DNA of 64,000 nucleotides from Virgibacillus chiguensis (GCF_900129865.1 NZ_FQXD01000009.1:104030-168029); one strand, 5' to 3'. Counted from the first letter of the stretch, positions 28,019 to 36,945 are shown. Notes: generated by a model from the letters alone, not told the origin. A program made the numbers and translations.

Positions 28019-28055
28019 ACAAAAAAAGCTCTTTGCTATAAAAGCAAAGAGCTTT
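28019..28055 (-). terminator. Terminator of zwf
   Basis: AAAGCTCTTTGCT pairs with AGCAAAGAGCTTT (28025-28055). On the minus strand it ends in seven T residues, just after the zwf stop and next to the tandem array. Confidence 0.9.
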
Positions 28056-28059
28056 AGTT

Positions 28060-29532
28060 TTAATCGGTTATTGGCCACCAATGAAACCCGTCTTTTTCAA
28101 GTAGGCGATCTGCCGCTTTTGGTCCCATTGATCCGGCAGCGTAATTTGGAAATAGAGGCTCGGTTTTTGACCATGCGTCTAAAACAGCATCTACATATTT
28201 CCATGAGTAGGCTACTTCATCCCAATGGGTAAAGTTAGTCGTATCACCGATAATACAATCGTAAATTAATTTTTCATAGGCTTCTGGTGTGTTTATTCCA
28301 TCGACACCATTGTTTGTATAAGATAATTCAATTGGCTGGGCAATGGAACCTATACCTGCTTTTTTTGCATTTAAATGAAGTGTAATGCCTTCGTCTGGCT
28401 GAATATTGATGACGAGCAGATTAGGATGTCTCTTTGCTTCATCCTTATAATATAGATTCATTGGAATATCTTTAAATTCAACAACGATCTTAATTGATTT
28501 TTCTTTCATTTTCTTACCTGTCCGAATATAGAAAGGGACGCCTGCCCAACGATAATTATCAATCATTACCTTCCCAGCAACGTACGTTTCTGTTATGGAG
28601 TCTGTCAATTCCGGCGCTTCCTCGCGATATCCTTTTCCTACAGGGCCTGGACCGTATTGACCACGGACGAAATAATTTTCAACCTCTGTTGGTTTAACAA
28701 GCCGTAGAGCTCGTAGGACTTTCACTTTTTCTGAACGTATTTCTTCCGGCGTTAGCTTAATGGGAGGCTCCATTGCAAGTAAGGCGACCATTTGAAGCAT
28801 ATGGTTTTGCACCATATCTCTTGTTGCTCCTGAGCGATCATAATATCGCGCGCGTTCTTCGACACCGAGTTTTTCACTGGACGTAACTTGGATATTGGAA
28901 ATAAATCGGTTGTTCCATAAATGCTCAAATATTCCGTTTGCAAAGCGGATAACTTCAATATTTTGCACCATTTCTTTTCCTAAATAATGGTCAATACGGT
29001 ATATTTGATCTTCATTAAATGCTAAGCGGATTTGATTGTTCAACGCTTTTGCCGAGGCGTGGTCATGTCCAAACGGTTTTTCAATGACCAACCTTGTCCA
29101 GCCTACACTTTCTTTTAAACCATTTTGTTCAATTTGATTCGCAATCGTTCCAAAATATTCCGGAGCCATAGCTAAGTAAAAAATTCGATTTCCATCTGTT
29201 TGGTATTGACCTTCTAGATCATTTAACAATCCATCTAAATGGGTATAAGATGAGCTATCTGTAACATCAAAAGACTGATAATAAAAATGAGAAGCAAATG
29301 CTTCTAAGTCTATTTGATGATTTGATTCTGATTCGTTTATTGATTCACATACTTTTTCGCGAAAGAAATCATTCGTCCACGGACGGCGAGCAAGTCCAAC
29401 AACTGCAAAATCTTCGCCGATTTTTCCGTTTTGATAAAGACGATAAATGGAAGGGAATAACTTTCTTTTTGATAAATCCCCTGTTGCTCCAAAGATGACA
29501 ATCACGACGTTTGGTTTATCTACCGTTTTCAA
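28060..29532 (-). CDS. zwf: Glucose-6-phosphate 1-dehydrogenase
   Basis: Zwf oxidises glucose-6-phosphate to 6-phosphogluconolactone with NADP+, the entry of the oxidative pentose phosphate pathway. It has the nucleotide motif (IFGATGDLSKRKLFPS), the active-site block RIDHYLGKEMVQN and the conserved IRTGKKM. The TTG at 29532 is preferred (490 residues, near the B. subtilis length) because GGAGAGGG lies just upstream; an in-frame ATG at 29547 adds five residues but has no ribosome site. Its pathway partner gndA is at 43.5 kb. Confidence 0.95.
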   Translation of the reverse strand: MKTVDKPNVVIVIFGATGDLSKRKLFPSIYRLYQNGKIGEDFAVVGLARRPWTNDFFREKVCESINESESNHQIDLEAFASHFYYQSFDVTDSSSYTHLDGLLNDLEGQYQTDGNRIFYLAMAPEYFGTIANQIEQNGLKESVGWTRLVIEKPFGHDHASAKALNNQIRLAFNEDQIYRIDHYLGKEMVQNIEVIRFANGIFEHLWNNRFISNIQVTSSEKLGVEERARYYDRSGATRDMVQNHMLQMVALLAMEPPIKLTPEEIRSEKVKVLRALRLVKPTEVENYFVRGQYGPGPVGKGYREEAPELTDSITETYVAGKVMIDNYRWAGVPFYIRTGKKMKEKSIKIVVEFKDIPMNLYYKDEAKRHPNLLVINIQPDEGITLHLNAKKAGIGSIAQPIELSYTNNGVDGINTPEAYEKLIYDCIIGDTTNFTHWDEVAYSWKYVDAVLDAWSKTEPLFPNYAAGSMGPKAADRLLEKDGFHWWPITD

Positions 29533-29597
29533 TAGAACCCTCTCCATTTTCTGTTTAGTAACACAACTATCATATAGGGTTAAAATATGAAAATCAA

Positions 29598-30041
29598 CTA
29601 TTCTATATGAAGCCAGCCTGAAGTTTTTTTCATCAATTGATGAATTACTTCGGAAAACATTAATCCGATAGCGATTGCTCCAGCAAGTAACATAACTTTT
29701 GCTGAAAGCTGTACCGCAGTATAGTAGTCATTTTCTACAAATTTTCGCATCGCATCGTATGCTAAACCACCAGGTACAAGCGGAATGATGCCTGAAACAT
29801 TAAAAATAATAATGGGCATTTTAAATATTTTTGCACATAGTTGACTAAGTATTCCTACAAGCATAGAACCAAAAAGACTAGCAGGAACAGCATCTAATCC
29901 TTGTTCAACTAAAATATAATAAACCATCCAACCGAACATCCCAACCATACCGCATTGAAAAAGAGAGTGCTTCGGTGCATTAAAAAGAATACCAAAACCA
30001 GCCGCCGCAACATAACTTGTAATAAGCTGAGCAAGTAACAT
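29598..30041 (-). CDS. Threonine/serine exporter small subunit (ThrE C-terminal type, YjjB-like)
   Basis: This 147-residue membrane protein has four hydrophobic segments and the family motif FNVSGIIPLVPGGLAYDAMRKFV. It matches the ThrE_2/DUF3815 half of ThrE-type exporters. The ATG at 30041 is chosen because AGGGAG is eight bases upstream; an in-frame GTG lies at 30050. It is the second gene of a minus-strand pair, 103 bases after the larger subunit. The substrate is inferred from the family only. Confidence 0.85.
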   Translation of the reverse strand: MLLAQLITSYVAAAGFGILFNAPKHSLFQCGMVGMFGWMVYYILVEQGLDAVPASLFGSMLVGILSQLCAKIFKMPIIIFNVSGIIPLVPGGLAYDAMRKFVENDYYTAVQLSAKVMLLAGAIAIGLMFSEVIHQLMKKTSGWLHIE

Positions 30042-30144
30042 TGTAATCACTCCCTAGTGAAGATCATTAAAACAGAAATCATGGATAAATGCTTAAATAA
30101 GTTACCATGCTTTAGTGTATACTTTTTAACGTTATAAATACATT

Positions 30145-30891
30145 CTACGGAAAAAATGCAAACAGAACAGCAACGCCTGCACCGATCGCAAATGCTGTTA
30201 ATATAGCTTCTACGCCTTTTGAGATGCCAGCTACTAAATGACCAGCAACTAAATCACGAACGGCATTTGTAATATGTAAACCAGGGACAAGCGGCATCAC
30301 AGCACCAATAATAATTTTATCTAAATGTTGCCCAAATCCAGCATGAATACTGAAAGCTGCGATAACAGCAATGAAAAATGAGGCTATGAATTCAGCAAAG
30401 AATCGTATTTCAATTAATTTTTCAATCCAAATCATAGCAGCATATCCGAGAGCACCAGCAATACAGGCAGGTAAAAAATCAGACCAAGAACCTCCAAACA
30501 TAATGGCAAAACTTCCGCTAGCAAGGGCAGCAGCTATAAACTGTAACCAAAGCGGAAAAGTTTCACTTTGATGTTCGATTCCTTTTAAAAGCAATAAAGC
30601 TTCTTTGGCATCTAAAGATTGGGCTGTAATTTGCCTAGATATACTATTGACATCTGTAATTCTTTGAAGATCATTGGAACGATTGGAAATTCTCCGAAAA
30701 TAGGAAACTTCTCCTTCCGTAGAAAACTGAACCCCTGTAGGTGTAGCATAACTTTCAGCGTTTTCAAGCCCAAATGATGTAGCAATCCGGTTCATCGTGT
30801 CCTCTACACGATACGTTTCAGCACCGCTTTCCAGCATGATTTTGCCTGCAAGCAAACAAACTTTTGCAATGGAACCAGGTTGAGCGTTCAT
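30145..30891 (-). CDS. Threonine/serine exporter large subunit (ThrE N-terminal type, YjjP-like)
   Basis: This 248-residue protein has the soluble ThrE motif GKIMLESGAETYRVEDTMNRIA and then about five membrane helices with the conserved GAVMPLVPGLHITNAVRDLVAGH. It matches the ThrE/DUF1212 domain. The ATG at 30891 follows GGAGGAGAAC; the longer frame from 30957 adds 22 residues with no support. Together with the downstream gene it forms the two-gene version of the single-chain ThrE exporter. Confidence 0.88.
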   Translation of the reverse strand: MNAQPGSIAKVCLLAGKIMLESGAETYRVEDTMNRIATSFGLENAESYATPTGVQFSTEGEVSYFRRISNRSNDLQRITDVNSISRQITAQSLDAKEALLLLKGIEHQSETFPLWLQFIAAALASGSFAIMFGGSWSDFLPACIAGALGYAAMIWIEKLIEIRFFAEFIASFFIAVIAAFSIHAGFGQHLDKIIIGAVMPLVPGLHITNAVRDLVAGHLVAGISKGVEAILTAFAIGAGVAVLFAFFP

Positions 30892-31298
30892 CTGTTCTCC
30901 TCCATTAAAATATTTTAATCTATAGTGAAGGCTATACACTAACCATGTACTAGACATAAAGAGTTGCTATTAACATATTTGCGAAAGAAGTCTTTTCCAC
31001 TTCAAGCTATGCTAAGTGGCGAATAGTTCACACCACCACCTACATACCCGACCCATACAGACCCCGTGTCGAATAAGCCCCCCTGTTCATTAAGGTCCTT
31101 GCCTCAAGAGCTAATTTTCCTTACTACTAATCTTTCAAAACGTATATATGAAGGAAAACTTCCATTAGTTGGCGTTTTCTTTCAATGCCACATGGATTGT
31201 TACGTAACATATGGGCGAAGGACTCATTCGAATTGGAATCTTATGCGATGTTTGCATTTAGCTCACATCTTCCAATTTTTAAGGAGAGTGCCACTCGG
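30892..31298. other. Intergenic stretch between the exporter operon and the deacetylase
   Basis: I see no gene in these roughly 400 bases. A weak imperfect hairpin (CCACTT...AAGTGG, near 30999-31019) could end the minus-strand transcript of the deacetylase. A C-rich stretch with ACACCACCACCTACATACCC follows. Confidence 0.4.
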
Positions 31299-31997
31299 TT
31301 AAAGCTTTTCTGCCCAATTCGGCAATTGTAGGGAGCAAAGTAACTCTAATTCTTCTTCTCGCTTCAATGTATAAGAACTTTGTTGTCGTAGATCATCATC
31401 AACAAATCCTGGATGAGTCATCACTTCAACATGCTTATCTGGTAAATTTTTTAAATGAGAAAAGAGATTATTGTTCACCCCAGAATCATAAAAATGTGTC
31501 CAAATCTGTTCTGTTAATAGCAAATCGCTTTCATTTCGTAACGATTCTGTGTAACGAATGGGAACTTGGTACATTGTAGCTAATTCTATAATAACAGACT
31601 TTAGCGCTTTCCATCCATGTACATGGTGGTGGCTATCAATATGGTGAAGAGGTAATCCAGAAGATAGAAAAGCGTCTATTTGTGTTTGCCACTCTTTTTT
31701 AATGGCTGTTAATTCTTCTGTATGAAGCTCTTTTTCCGATTTTGAAAATTTGAAAAAACCGTCTTTATTAGTTAATATGGTTAAATCGTTATTCAACGGC
31801 TTTCCCCAAGTTAAAACGAGGTGAATTCCTACCTGTAAGGAAGGCTGTTTTTTTGCTTTTGCAATAGCGTATTGTGTAGCTTTTCCGTTCATCATAAGTG
31901 TTGTTGATTGAACAATACCATCTGTATGTGCTTTTATAATTCCTTCTGTGACACCTTTTGTTAAGCCAAAATCGTCTGCATTGATTAAAATTTTCAT
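31299..31997 (-). CDS. chbG: ChbG/YdjC family carbohydrate deacetylase
   Basis: ChbG-type enzymes remove an acetyl group from acetylated sugars such as chito-oligosaccharides, using a divalent metal. The 232-residue product shows the metal motifs INADDFGLT (two Asp), QVGIHLVLTWGKP (His) and HHIDSHHHVHGW (His cluster), plus THPGFVDDDL near the C-terminus. The ATG at 31997 is used because a long G run ends eight bases upstream. The GntR gene lies just upstream on the same strand, so the two probably form a regulated amino-sugar unit. Confidence 0.9.
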   Translation of the reverse strand: MKILINADDFGLTKGVTEGIIKAHTDGIVQSTTLMMNGKATQYAIAKAKKQPSLQVGIHLVLTWGKPLNNDLTILTNKDGFFKFSKSEKELHTEELTAIKKEWQTQIDAFLSSGLPLHHIDSHHHVHGWKALKSVIIELATMYQVPIRYTESLRNESDLLLTEQIWTHFYDSGVNNNLFSHLKNLPDKHVEVMTHPGFVDDDLRQQSSYTLKREEELELLCSLQLPNWAEKL

Positions 31998-32068
31998 GAG
32001 ATATGCCCCCCCCATATATTTTATAATAGTTGAAATGCCGCAAGCTGTACATCAAAATATCTCGCATT

Positions 32069-32824
32069 TTACGAACGGTGGCTTGCATCATAAGATTTGC
32101 TGTCAAGCCGTATTGTTCTAAGTACTAGGATAATTTCGCTCAATACAAAATTAGTTTTATCTCCTCTAAAATAAGCACGTGAATATTCTACTTTTTCTTG
32201 GTTTTCATTTTCAGCAAGGGTTTCAATATAAAAACAAGGTGCATGCAACTCACAGTCTAAATGCTTGGAACAAATCTCGTCCGCCAGCGTTATTTCTATA
32301 TGCTCAATTGTTTTTGCAACATGCACTTGAAAATCATTTTTTAAGGAAGCGTATAGCGATGAAGCCGCTTGTGTTTCTGTGATTCCTGGTGCTACATTCC
32401 AAGGGATGTAAGCAATTTCATATTGTGTAGGTTCATCATTGGCTTTACGAATTCTTTCAATACATTGAATGGGATCGTTGTGCGCGACCTCTAGCTGCTG
32501 ACTTAAATATTCATTTGCTGGAATAACAGTGATCGACAGAACAAAGATTTTTGCCTCTTTTCCTTGAATGGCTACCTGATCGCTATAGCGTTTCACTGTT
32601 TGGGTTAACGTTTGCTTTAGCTTTTGATCAGCTACAAAGGTACCCCTCCCTTGATGACGTACTAAGTATCCTTCGAGCGTTAATTGGTTTAGGGCAGTTC
32701 TAACTGTAGTACGACTTACATTAAAATCTTTACACAATTCTAGCTCTGTTGGAATTTTGTCCCCTGGTTTATATTTGTTTGCTTTAATTTGGTTCAGTAG
32801 TTCTTCTTTAATATAGGCATGCAA
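32069..32824 (-). CDS. GntR/HutC family regulator, 5' end doubtful
   Basis: This 251-residue frame has a winged-helix domain (KPGDKIPTELELCKDFNVSRTTVRTALNQL, residues about 20-50; HQGRGTFVAD) and a UTRA effector domain (about 85-240), as in NagR/YvoA. The N-terminus is about six to eight residues shorter than usual and the ATG at 32824 has no ribosome site. An ATG at 32843, with AAAGGA five bases upstream, lies 19 bases away in another frame and would read MNNMRILACLY before a stop. A one-base indel near the start, or a sequencing error, would explain this. It probably controls the chbG-like gene and perhaps the PTS genes across the gap. Confidence 0.8.
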   Translation of the reverse strand: MHAYIKEELLNQIKANKYKPGDKIPTELELCKDFNVSRTTVRTALNQLTLEGYLVRHQGRGTFVADQKLKQTLTQTVKRYSDQVAIQGKEAKIFVLSITVIPANEYLSQQLEVAHNDPIQCIERIRKANDEPTQYEIAYIPWNVAPGITETQAASSLYASLKNDFQVHVAKTIEHIEITLADEICSKHLDCELHAPCFYIETLAENENQEKVEYSRAYFRGDKTNFVLSEIILVLRTIRLDSKSYDASHRS

Positions 32825-32883
32825 GGATCCGCATATTATTCATACAGTCCTTTTGTTCCTCCCCCTTGGTTTATAAATAAATA

Positions 32884-32940
32884 GTAGGGAATGAAAGGAA
32901 ATGTCCCCCTGCTTCATGCAGGTTCACTTTATAAACGTTA
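32884..32940 (+). repeat. Dispersed repeat R3, 3' fragment
   Basis: GGGAATGAAAGGAAATGTCCCCC, CTTCATGCAGGTTCACTTTATAA resembles the right end of R3. The rest of the 32825-33168 gap is AT-rich with no visible gene. Confidence 0.5.
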
Positions 32941-33168
32941 GAAAAGTAAAGTTTGTTAAAAGAATAAGAGGATAATATTTGCACTTGATTAAAACTATTA
33001 TCTGTTTTATAATATTTTTGTAAATAGTTTACAAAATGCTTTTCATTCCAATCAAAAACGTTTTTAAAACCATTCGAGAAAAGTTAAATTATCTTCAGTC
33101 TTTATGGGCTCCAATTTACCCAAACAACCATGTTGATTGCGAATGATTGTATTTGAATGACATTATTT

Positions 33169-33217
33169 TTGACATGGCGAGTGATGTTTTTATTGCTTTG
33201 AAAAGTAGACGCTTACA
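33169..33217 (+). promoter_or_regulatory. Promoter and possible cre site of the PTS operon
   Basis: A consensus -35 TTGACA (33169-33174) precedes a weak -10 TATTGC (33191-33196, 16-bp spacer). Just downstream, 33204-33217 reads on the minus strand TGTAAGCGTCTACT, which matches the catabolite-response consensus TGWAANCGNTNWCA at 12 of 14 positions. CcpA repression of a sugar PTS operon would be usual. The call rests on motif matching by eye. Confidence 0.45.
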
Positions 33218-33264
33218 GATTGTGGAGCTTATTTGACAACATAGAAGAGATGAGGTGTTTAGAA

Positions 33265-34803
33265 ATGAAAAAGGCATTATTTGAGCAAGCGCAAAGGTTT
33301 GGGAAATCGTTTATGCTTCCAATTGCAGTGCTACCTGCAGCAGGTTTGTTGCTTGGGATTGGAGGAGCTTTTAGTAATCCAGCAACAATAGAGGCATACA
33401 CCTTCCTTGATCAGAAATGGTTACAAGCTATTTTTACCATTATGAGTTCAGCTGGTAGTATTGTTTTTGCAAATCTTGCATTGATTTTTGCCGTAGGTGT
33501 CGCAATAGGGCTGGCAAGAAATGATAAAGGTACAGCAGGTCTAGCAGCTGTATTGGGGTATTTAGTTATGAATGCGACAATTAACGCAATGCTGACTATT
33601 ACTGGTAAATTAGCTGAAAATAATTTAGCTGAAGTTGGTCAAGGAACAATACTAGGTATTCAATCTTTAGAGACAGGCGTATTTGGTGGTGTTATTTTAG
33701 GGCTTTTAACTTATTTCCTTCATCAACGATATAATAATGTGGAACTTCCTAAATTTTTAGGTTTCTTTGGTGGGTCAAGATTCATACCAATTATTACAGC
33801 ATTTATGTCCATTCTATTAGGTGTCATTTTATACTACATTTGGCCAATCATCCAAACGGGGATTTTCTCGCTTGGTGGGCTAGTAGAGGCAACCGGTTAT
33901 TTAGGAACGTTCTTATATGGATTTATTTTGCGGTTACTTGGTCCATTCGGTTTACATCATATTTTTTACATTCCATTTTGGACAACAAGTCTTGGTGGAT
34001 CGATGATCGTTGACGGTACTTTAATTGAAGGGACGCAAAGAATCTTTTTTGCTCAGTTAGCACAGCCCGATGTAGAGCAATTTTATATTGGAACTGCTCG
34101 ATTTATGGCTGGCAGACATATTACGATGATGTTTGGTCTCATTGGAGCTTGTCTGGCTATTTATCAAACGGCTAAGCCGAAAAACAAAAAAATCGTACTC
34201 GGATTAATGTTATCAGCTGGATTAACCTCTTTTTTAACAGGGATCACAGAGCCAATTGAATTTTCCTTCTTATTTGTTGCTCCGATTCTGTACGTTATTC
34301 ATGCTTTTTTTGATGGGTTAGCGTTTATGTTCGCACATATGTTTGAAGTAACCATTGGGCAAACTTTTTCAGGTGGTTTTATTGATTTTATGCTCTTCGG
34401 TGTTTTACAAGGTGTTGAAAAAACAAATTGGATATGGGTTCCAATTATTGGTCTGTTCTGGTTTTTCTTATACTATTTTACATTCCGTTTTGCTATAGTA
34501 AAATTCAATTTAAAAACACCCGGTCGTCAAGAAGAAGATATGGATATACAAATGTTTACTCCAGAAGAACAAGCACGCGCTATTATCGACGGGCTTGGTG
34601 GTAAATCTAATATTAAAGATGTAGATAATTGCGCCACACGATTAAGGGTGAGCGTATTCGAGCAAGATCAAGTACAAAAAGAAGCGCTCATGAAAACTGG
34701 TGCCAAAGGTGTTGTAGCTAAAGGAAATGGAATTCAAGTAATCTATGGCCCAGAGGTAACGACGATTAAAAACAATATTGAGAAGACAATGGGAGATTTG
34801 TAA
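33265..34803 (+). CDS. PTS sugar permease EIICB, probable amino-sugar type
   Basis: This protein imports and phosphorylates a sugar. The 512-residue product has a glucose-family EIIC domain (residues 1-420, with AQRFGKSFMLPIAVLPAAGLL and the TEPIEFSFLF motif) and a C-terminal EIIB domain with the phosphorylated Cys456 (DNCATRLR). There is no EIIA domain, so EIIA must come from another protein. The ATG at 33265 follows GAGGTG; an upstream in-frame ATG at 33220 adds 15 unlikely residues. nanE begins one base after its stop, so N-acetylmannosamine (or a related amino sugar) is the likely substrate; that is an inference from context. Confidence 0.88.
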   Translation: MKKALFEQAQRFGKSFMLPIAVLPAAGLLLGIGGAFSNPATIEAYTFLDQKWLQAIFTIMSSAGSIVFANLALIFAVGVAIGLARNDKGTAGLAAVLGYLVMNATINAMLTITGKLAENNLAEVGQGTILGIQSLETGVFGGVILGLLTYFLHQRYNNVELPKFLGFFGGSRFIPIITAFMSILLGVILYYIWPIIQTGIFSLGGLVEATGYLGTFLYGFILRLLGPFGLHHIFYIPFWTTSLGGSMIVDGTLIEGTQRIFFAQLAQPDVEQFYIGTARFMAGRHITMMFGLIGACLAIYQTAKPKNKKIVLGLMLSAGLTSFLTGITEPIEFSFLFVAPILYVIHAFFDGLAFMFAHMFEVTIGQTFSGGFIDFMLFGVLQGVEKTNWIWVPIIGLFWFFLYYFTFRFAIVKFNLKTPGRQEEDMDIQMFTPEEQARAIIDGLGGKSNIKDVDNCATRLRVSVFEQDQVQKEALMKTGAKGVVAKGNGIQVIYGPEVTTIKNNIEKTMGDL

Positions 34804-34804
34804 T

Positions 34805-35503
34805 ATGTATGTTAAACAACTAGAGAATCAGCTAATTGTATCTTGTCAGGCGTTAGAAGATGAACCACTGCATTCTTCAGAAATAATGGCAAAAATGGCA
34901 TTAGCAGCTGTACAAGGTGGTGCTAAAGGTATTCGAGCCAACTCAGTAGCTGATATAGAAGCAATAAAGCAACAAGTAAACGTTCCAATTATTGGTTTAA
35001 TTAAACAAGATTACAAGGATAGCGAAGTTTATATTACACCAACAAAAAAAGAAGCGTCCGCTTTGCTAGATGCAGGTGCAAATATTATTGCAATGGATGC
35101 AACGATGCGAAAGCGTCCAGAAAACGAAAACTTAGAAGAAATGATACGCTTTATCAAGGAGCAATCTGATGATACCGAGCTAATGGCGGATATATCTACA
35201 GTAGAGGAGGCGAAACGAGCGGAATCGCTAGGTTTTGATTGTGTATCGACGACCTTAGTAGGATACACACAAGAAACGGCAGACCAACATATCGCAGCCA
35301 ACGGTTTTCAATTATTGCGTGAGATGCAATCAGTAATATCCATTCCAGTTATTGCTGAAGGAAAAGTTAGTACACCAGAAACAGCTCTAGCAGCTCTTAG
35401 GAATGGCGCTTTTTTTGTTGTAGTTGGTAGTGCCATTACTAGACCGCAATTAATTACGGAAACCTTTGTAGATGAAATTCAAAAATATAGTAGTAACCAT
35501 TAA
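34805..35503 (+). CDS. nanE: N-acetylmannosamine-6-phosphate 2-epimerase NanE
   Basis: NanE converts ManNAc-6-P to GlcNAc-6-P in the cytoplasm. The 232-residue product is a TIM barrel with the family blocks LIVSCQALEDEPLHSSEIMA, GAKGIRANSVADIEAIK, IGLIKQDYKDSEVYITPT, LDAGANIIAMDATMRKRP and VIAEGKVSTPETALAALRNGA. The ATG at 34805 has GGGAG nine bases upstream inside the PTS gene. The lyase NanA and the deacetylase NagA are not in the window, so sialic acid use cannot be claimed. A strong terminator overlaps its last codons. Confidence 0.94.
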   Translation: MYVKQLENQLIVSCQALEDEPLHSSEIMAKMALAAVQGGAKGIRANSVADIEAIKQQVNVPIIGLIKQDYKDSEVYITPTKKEASALLDAGANIIAMDATMRKRPENENLEEMIRFIKEQSDDTELMADISTVEEAKRAESLGFDCVSTTLVGYTQETADQHIAANGFQLLREMQSVISIPVIAEGKVSTPETALAALRNGAFFVVVGSAITRPQLITETFVDEIQKYSSNH

Positions 35504-35526
35504 GTTGGTTACCGCTATATTTTTTT
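35481..35526. terminator. Bidirectional terminator overlapping nanE and the RpiR gene
   Basis: A stem of about 17-19 bp (AAAAATATAG...GTAACCA paired with TGGTTAC...CTATATTTTT) with two small internal mismatches spans the 11-bp gap between the converging genes. T tracts flank it on both strands. It includes the last codons of nanE and touches the stop codon of the RpiR gene. Confidence 0.88.
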
Positions 35527-36321
35527 GTATTCTTCTAATTTAGCTAGGGTCTGATTATAAGTAGCATGTGCCTGTTCATCTGTTAAAAGCATCATACTAA
35601 GAATGTCTAAACAAATTAGAATAGATAATTGACTGTTCATAAAACCTTTTGCTTGATAGTGCTGAATACTTGTAGTGTATAGAATCGCATCAGATTGATG
35701 TGCTAAATTTGTTTCGGAAAAATTTGTAATAGAGACAATTTTTGCTCCTTTTGATTTGGCGATGTGCACACTATCGATCACTTCTTTCGTTTGACCAGAA
35801 GAAGATATCGCAATAACGACATCACTTTTGGTAAGAATCGAGGCATTAATAACCATTGCGTGCGAGTCTGTATGTGTATCTACACTATACCCCATTCGAG
35901 TTAATCTTATTTTTAGTTCCTCAGCAGATAAGCCTGAACTGCCAATACCGTAAATATGAATTCGATTTGCCTGCTGTATCCAGTTGGAGACACGTTCATA
36001 ATCATTCATGGTTGCTATCGAATGTGTGGATTTAATGACAGAATGATAAACTTGAGCCGCTATGTCTATTACTTCATCCGACTCCACTGTCTGTTCGACC
36101 GCATCTCGTAATAATATTTTAAATTCTACAAAGTTACTTACGCCTACTTTTTTACAAAAACGCGTAATCGTAGCTACGGAAACTTGGATACGACTTGCTA
36201 AATCTTTAATATGTATATTTAACATATGTTGACTATTATTAATGACATAATCAGCTACTTTTTTTTCCGTTTTACTTAAGGTTTGATATTTTAACAGAAC
36301 TTCATCGAGAATCGAGTTCAT
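35515..36321 (-). CDS. MurR/RpiR family regulator
   Basis: This 268-residue protein has an N-terminal RpiR helix-turn-helix domain (LSKTEKKVADYVINN..., with DLASRIQVSVATITRFCKKVG) and a C-terminal SIS sugar-phosphate domain (RIHIYGIGSSGLSAEELKIRL, VVIAISSSGQTKEVID). The ATG at 36321 is chosen because GGAGG lies eight bases upstream; the frame from 36336 starts on that site. It faces the PTS-nanE operon tail to tail. RpiR regulators of amino-sugar pathways usually sense a sugar phosphate, so it probably controls the adjacent operon. Confidence 0.9.
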   Translation of the reverse strand: MNSILDEVLLKYQTLSKTEKKVADYVINNSQHMLNIHIKDLASRIQVSVATITRFCKKVGVSNFVEFKILLRDAVEQTVESDEVIDIAAQVYHSVIKSTHSIATMNDYERVSNWIQQANRIHIYGIGSSGLSAEELKIRLTRMGYSVDTHTDSHAMVINASILTKSDVVIAISSSGQTKEVIDSVHIAKSKGAKIVSITNFSETNLAHQSDAILYTTSIQHYQAKGFMNSQLSILICLDILSMMLLTDEQAHATYNQTLAKLEEYKKI

Positions 36322-36385
36322 TTTTGTAGCCTCCATATTAGATCATTTTTTAAAACCATTTACCCCGTAAGATTCCAATACAAGA

Positions 36386-36536
36386 TTGGAAGAAGTGAGC
36401 TGAACAAGTCTAAGTGGGAACAGCTAAATCTCTTTTCGTAAGAGACCTTTAGGTCATACCCTTGGGCTACTAAACAATTGGCGGGGGTGAAAAAAAAACT
36501 CTCCCCAACGAATTGAAGATTTATTAGATGTAGGTA
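36386..36536 (+). repeat. Dispersed repeat R3, long copy
   Basis: This copy shows the full R3 order: AGCTGAACAAGTCTAAGTGG, CTCTTTTCGTAAGAGA, GGTCATACCCTTGGGCTACT, AAACAATTGGCGGGGG and GAATTGAAGATT. The 26 bases around ATACCCTTGGGCTACTAAAC are identical to copy 1 at 19.2 kb. About 270 bases without features separate it from the riboswitch. Confidence 0.8.
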
Positions 36537-36804
36537 ACGAGTTAAATTTAACTCTGTATAGAGTGATTTTTAACGTGCTTATAAAACATGAATTTCTTTC
36601 CTAATAACATTATATAAGAGCATGGAATTAAATGCGAATGCAGTATTTATGAGTAGAGTTGTTTAAGCGCTAGGATCATTGAATATACGGACGTATTTAA
36701 TAAATTCACACTTTACATTTTTTTGTATTATTGCTAACCTTAACTTAGCTAAAATAAAGTTTTTTAAAAGCATTGCAACAAGCAAATTTTTTCTTAAACT
36801 GTTA

Positions 36805-36945
36805 ACACTAGGGGAGCTAGTTGATGAGCTGAGAGGAACGGTGCACGTTCTGACCCTTTGTACCCGAACAGGATAATGCCTGCGTGGGAAAGTGTGGTCA
36901 TACCTGACTGCATTTCACGTAAGCGGAATGCGGTTTTTTATTTTT
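36805..36945 (+). promoter_or_regulatory. TPP riboswitch with terminator, no thiamine gene downstream
   Basis: The THI-box core is clear: ACTAGGGGAGC, GAGCTGAGAGGA, then ACCCTTTGTACCCGAACAGG and ATAATGCCTGCGTGGGAA (36805-36895). A terminator follows (36907-36916 paired with 36925-36934, then a T run). TPP binding should favour termination. The next plus-strand gene, lipM, starts 317 bases later behind repeat debris, and no thi/ten gene is in the window. It may be the remnant of a deleted thiamine gene. Confidence 0.9.

Noticed and set aside
27585..28022. Minus-strand open frame of 145 residues with DVSDLSNDMSEILA-type repeats
   Set aside because: It has the same origin in the tandem array; an irregular unit near 27560 breaks it and there is no supporting start site.
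36679..36876. 65-residue open frame over the riboswitch
   Set aside because: It overlaps the conserved TPP aptamer, and its sequence is explained by that RNA.
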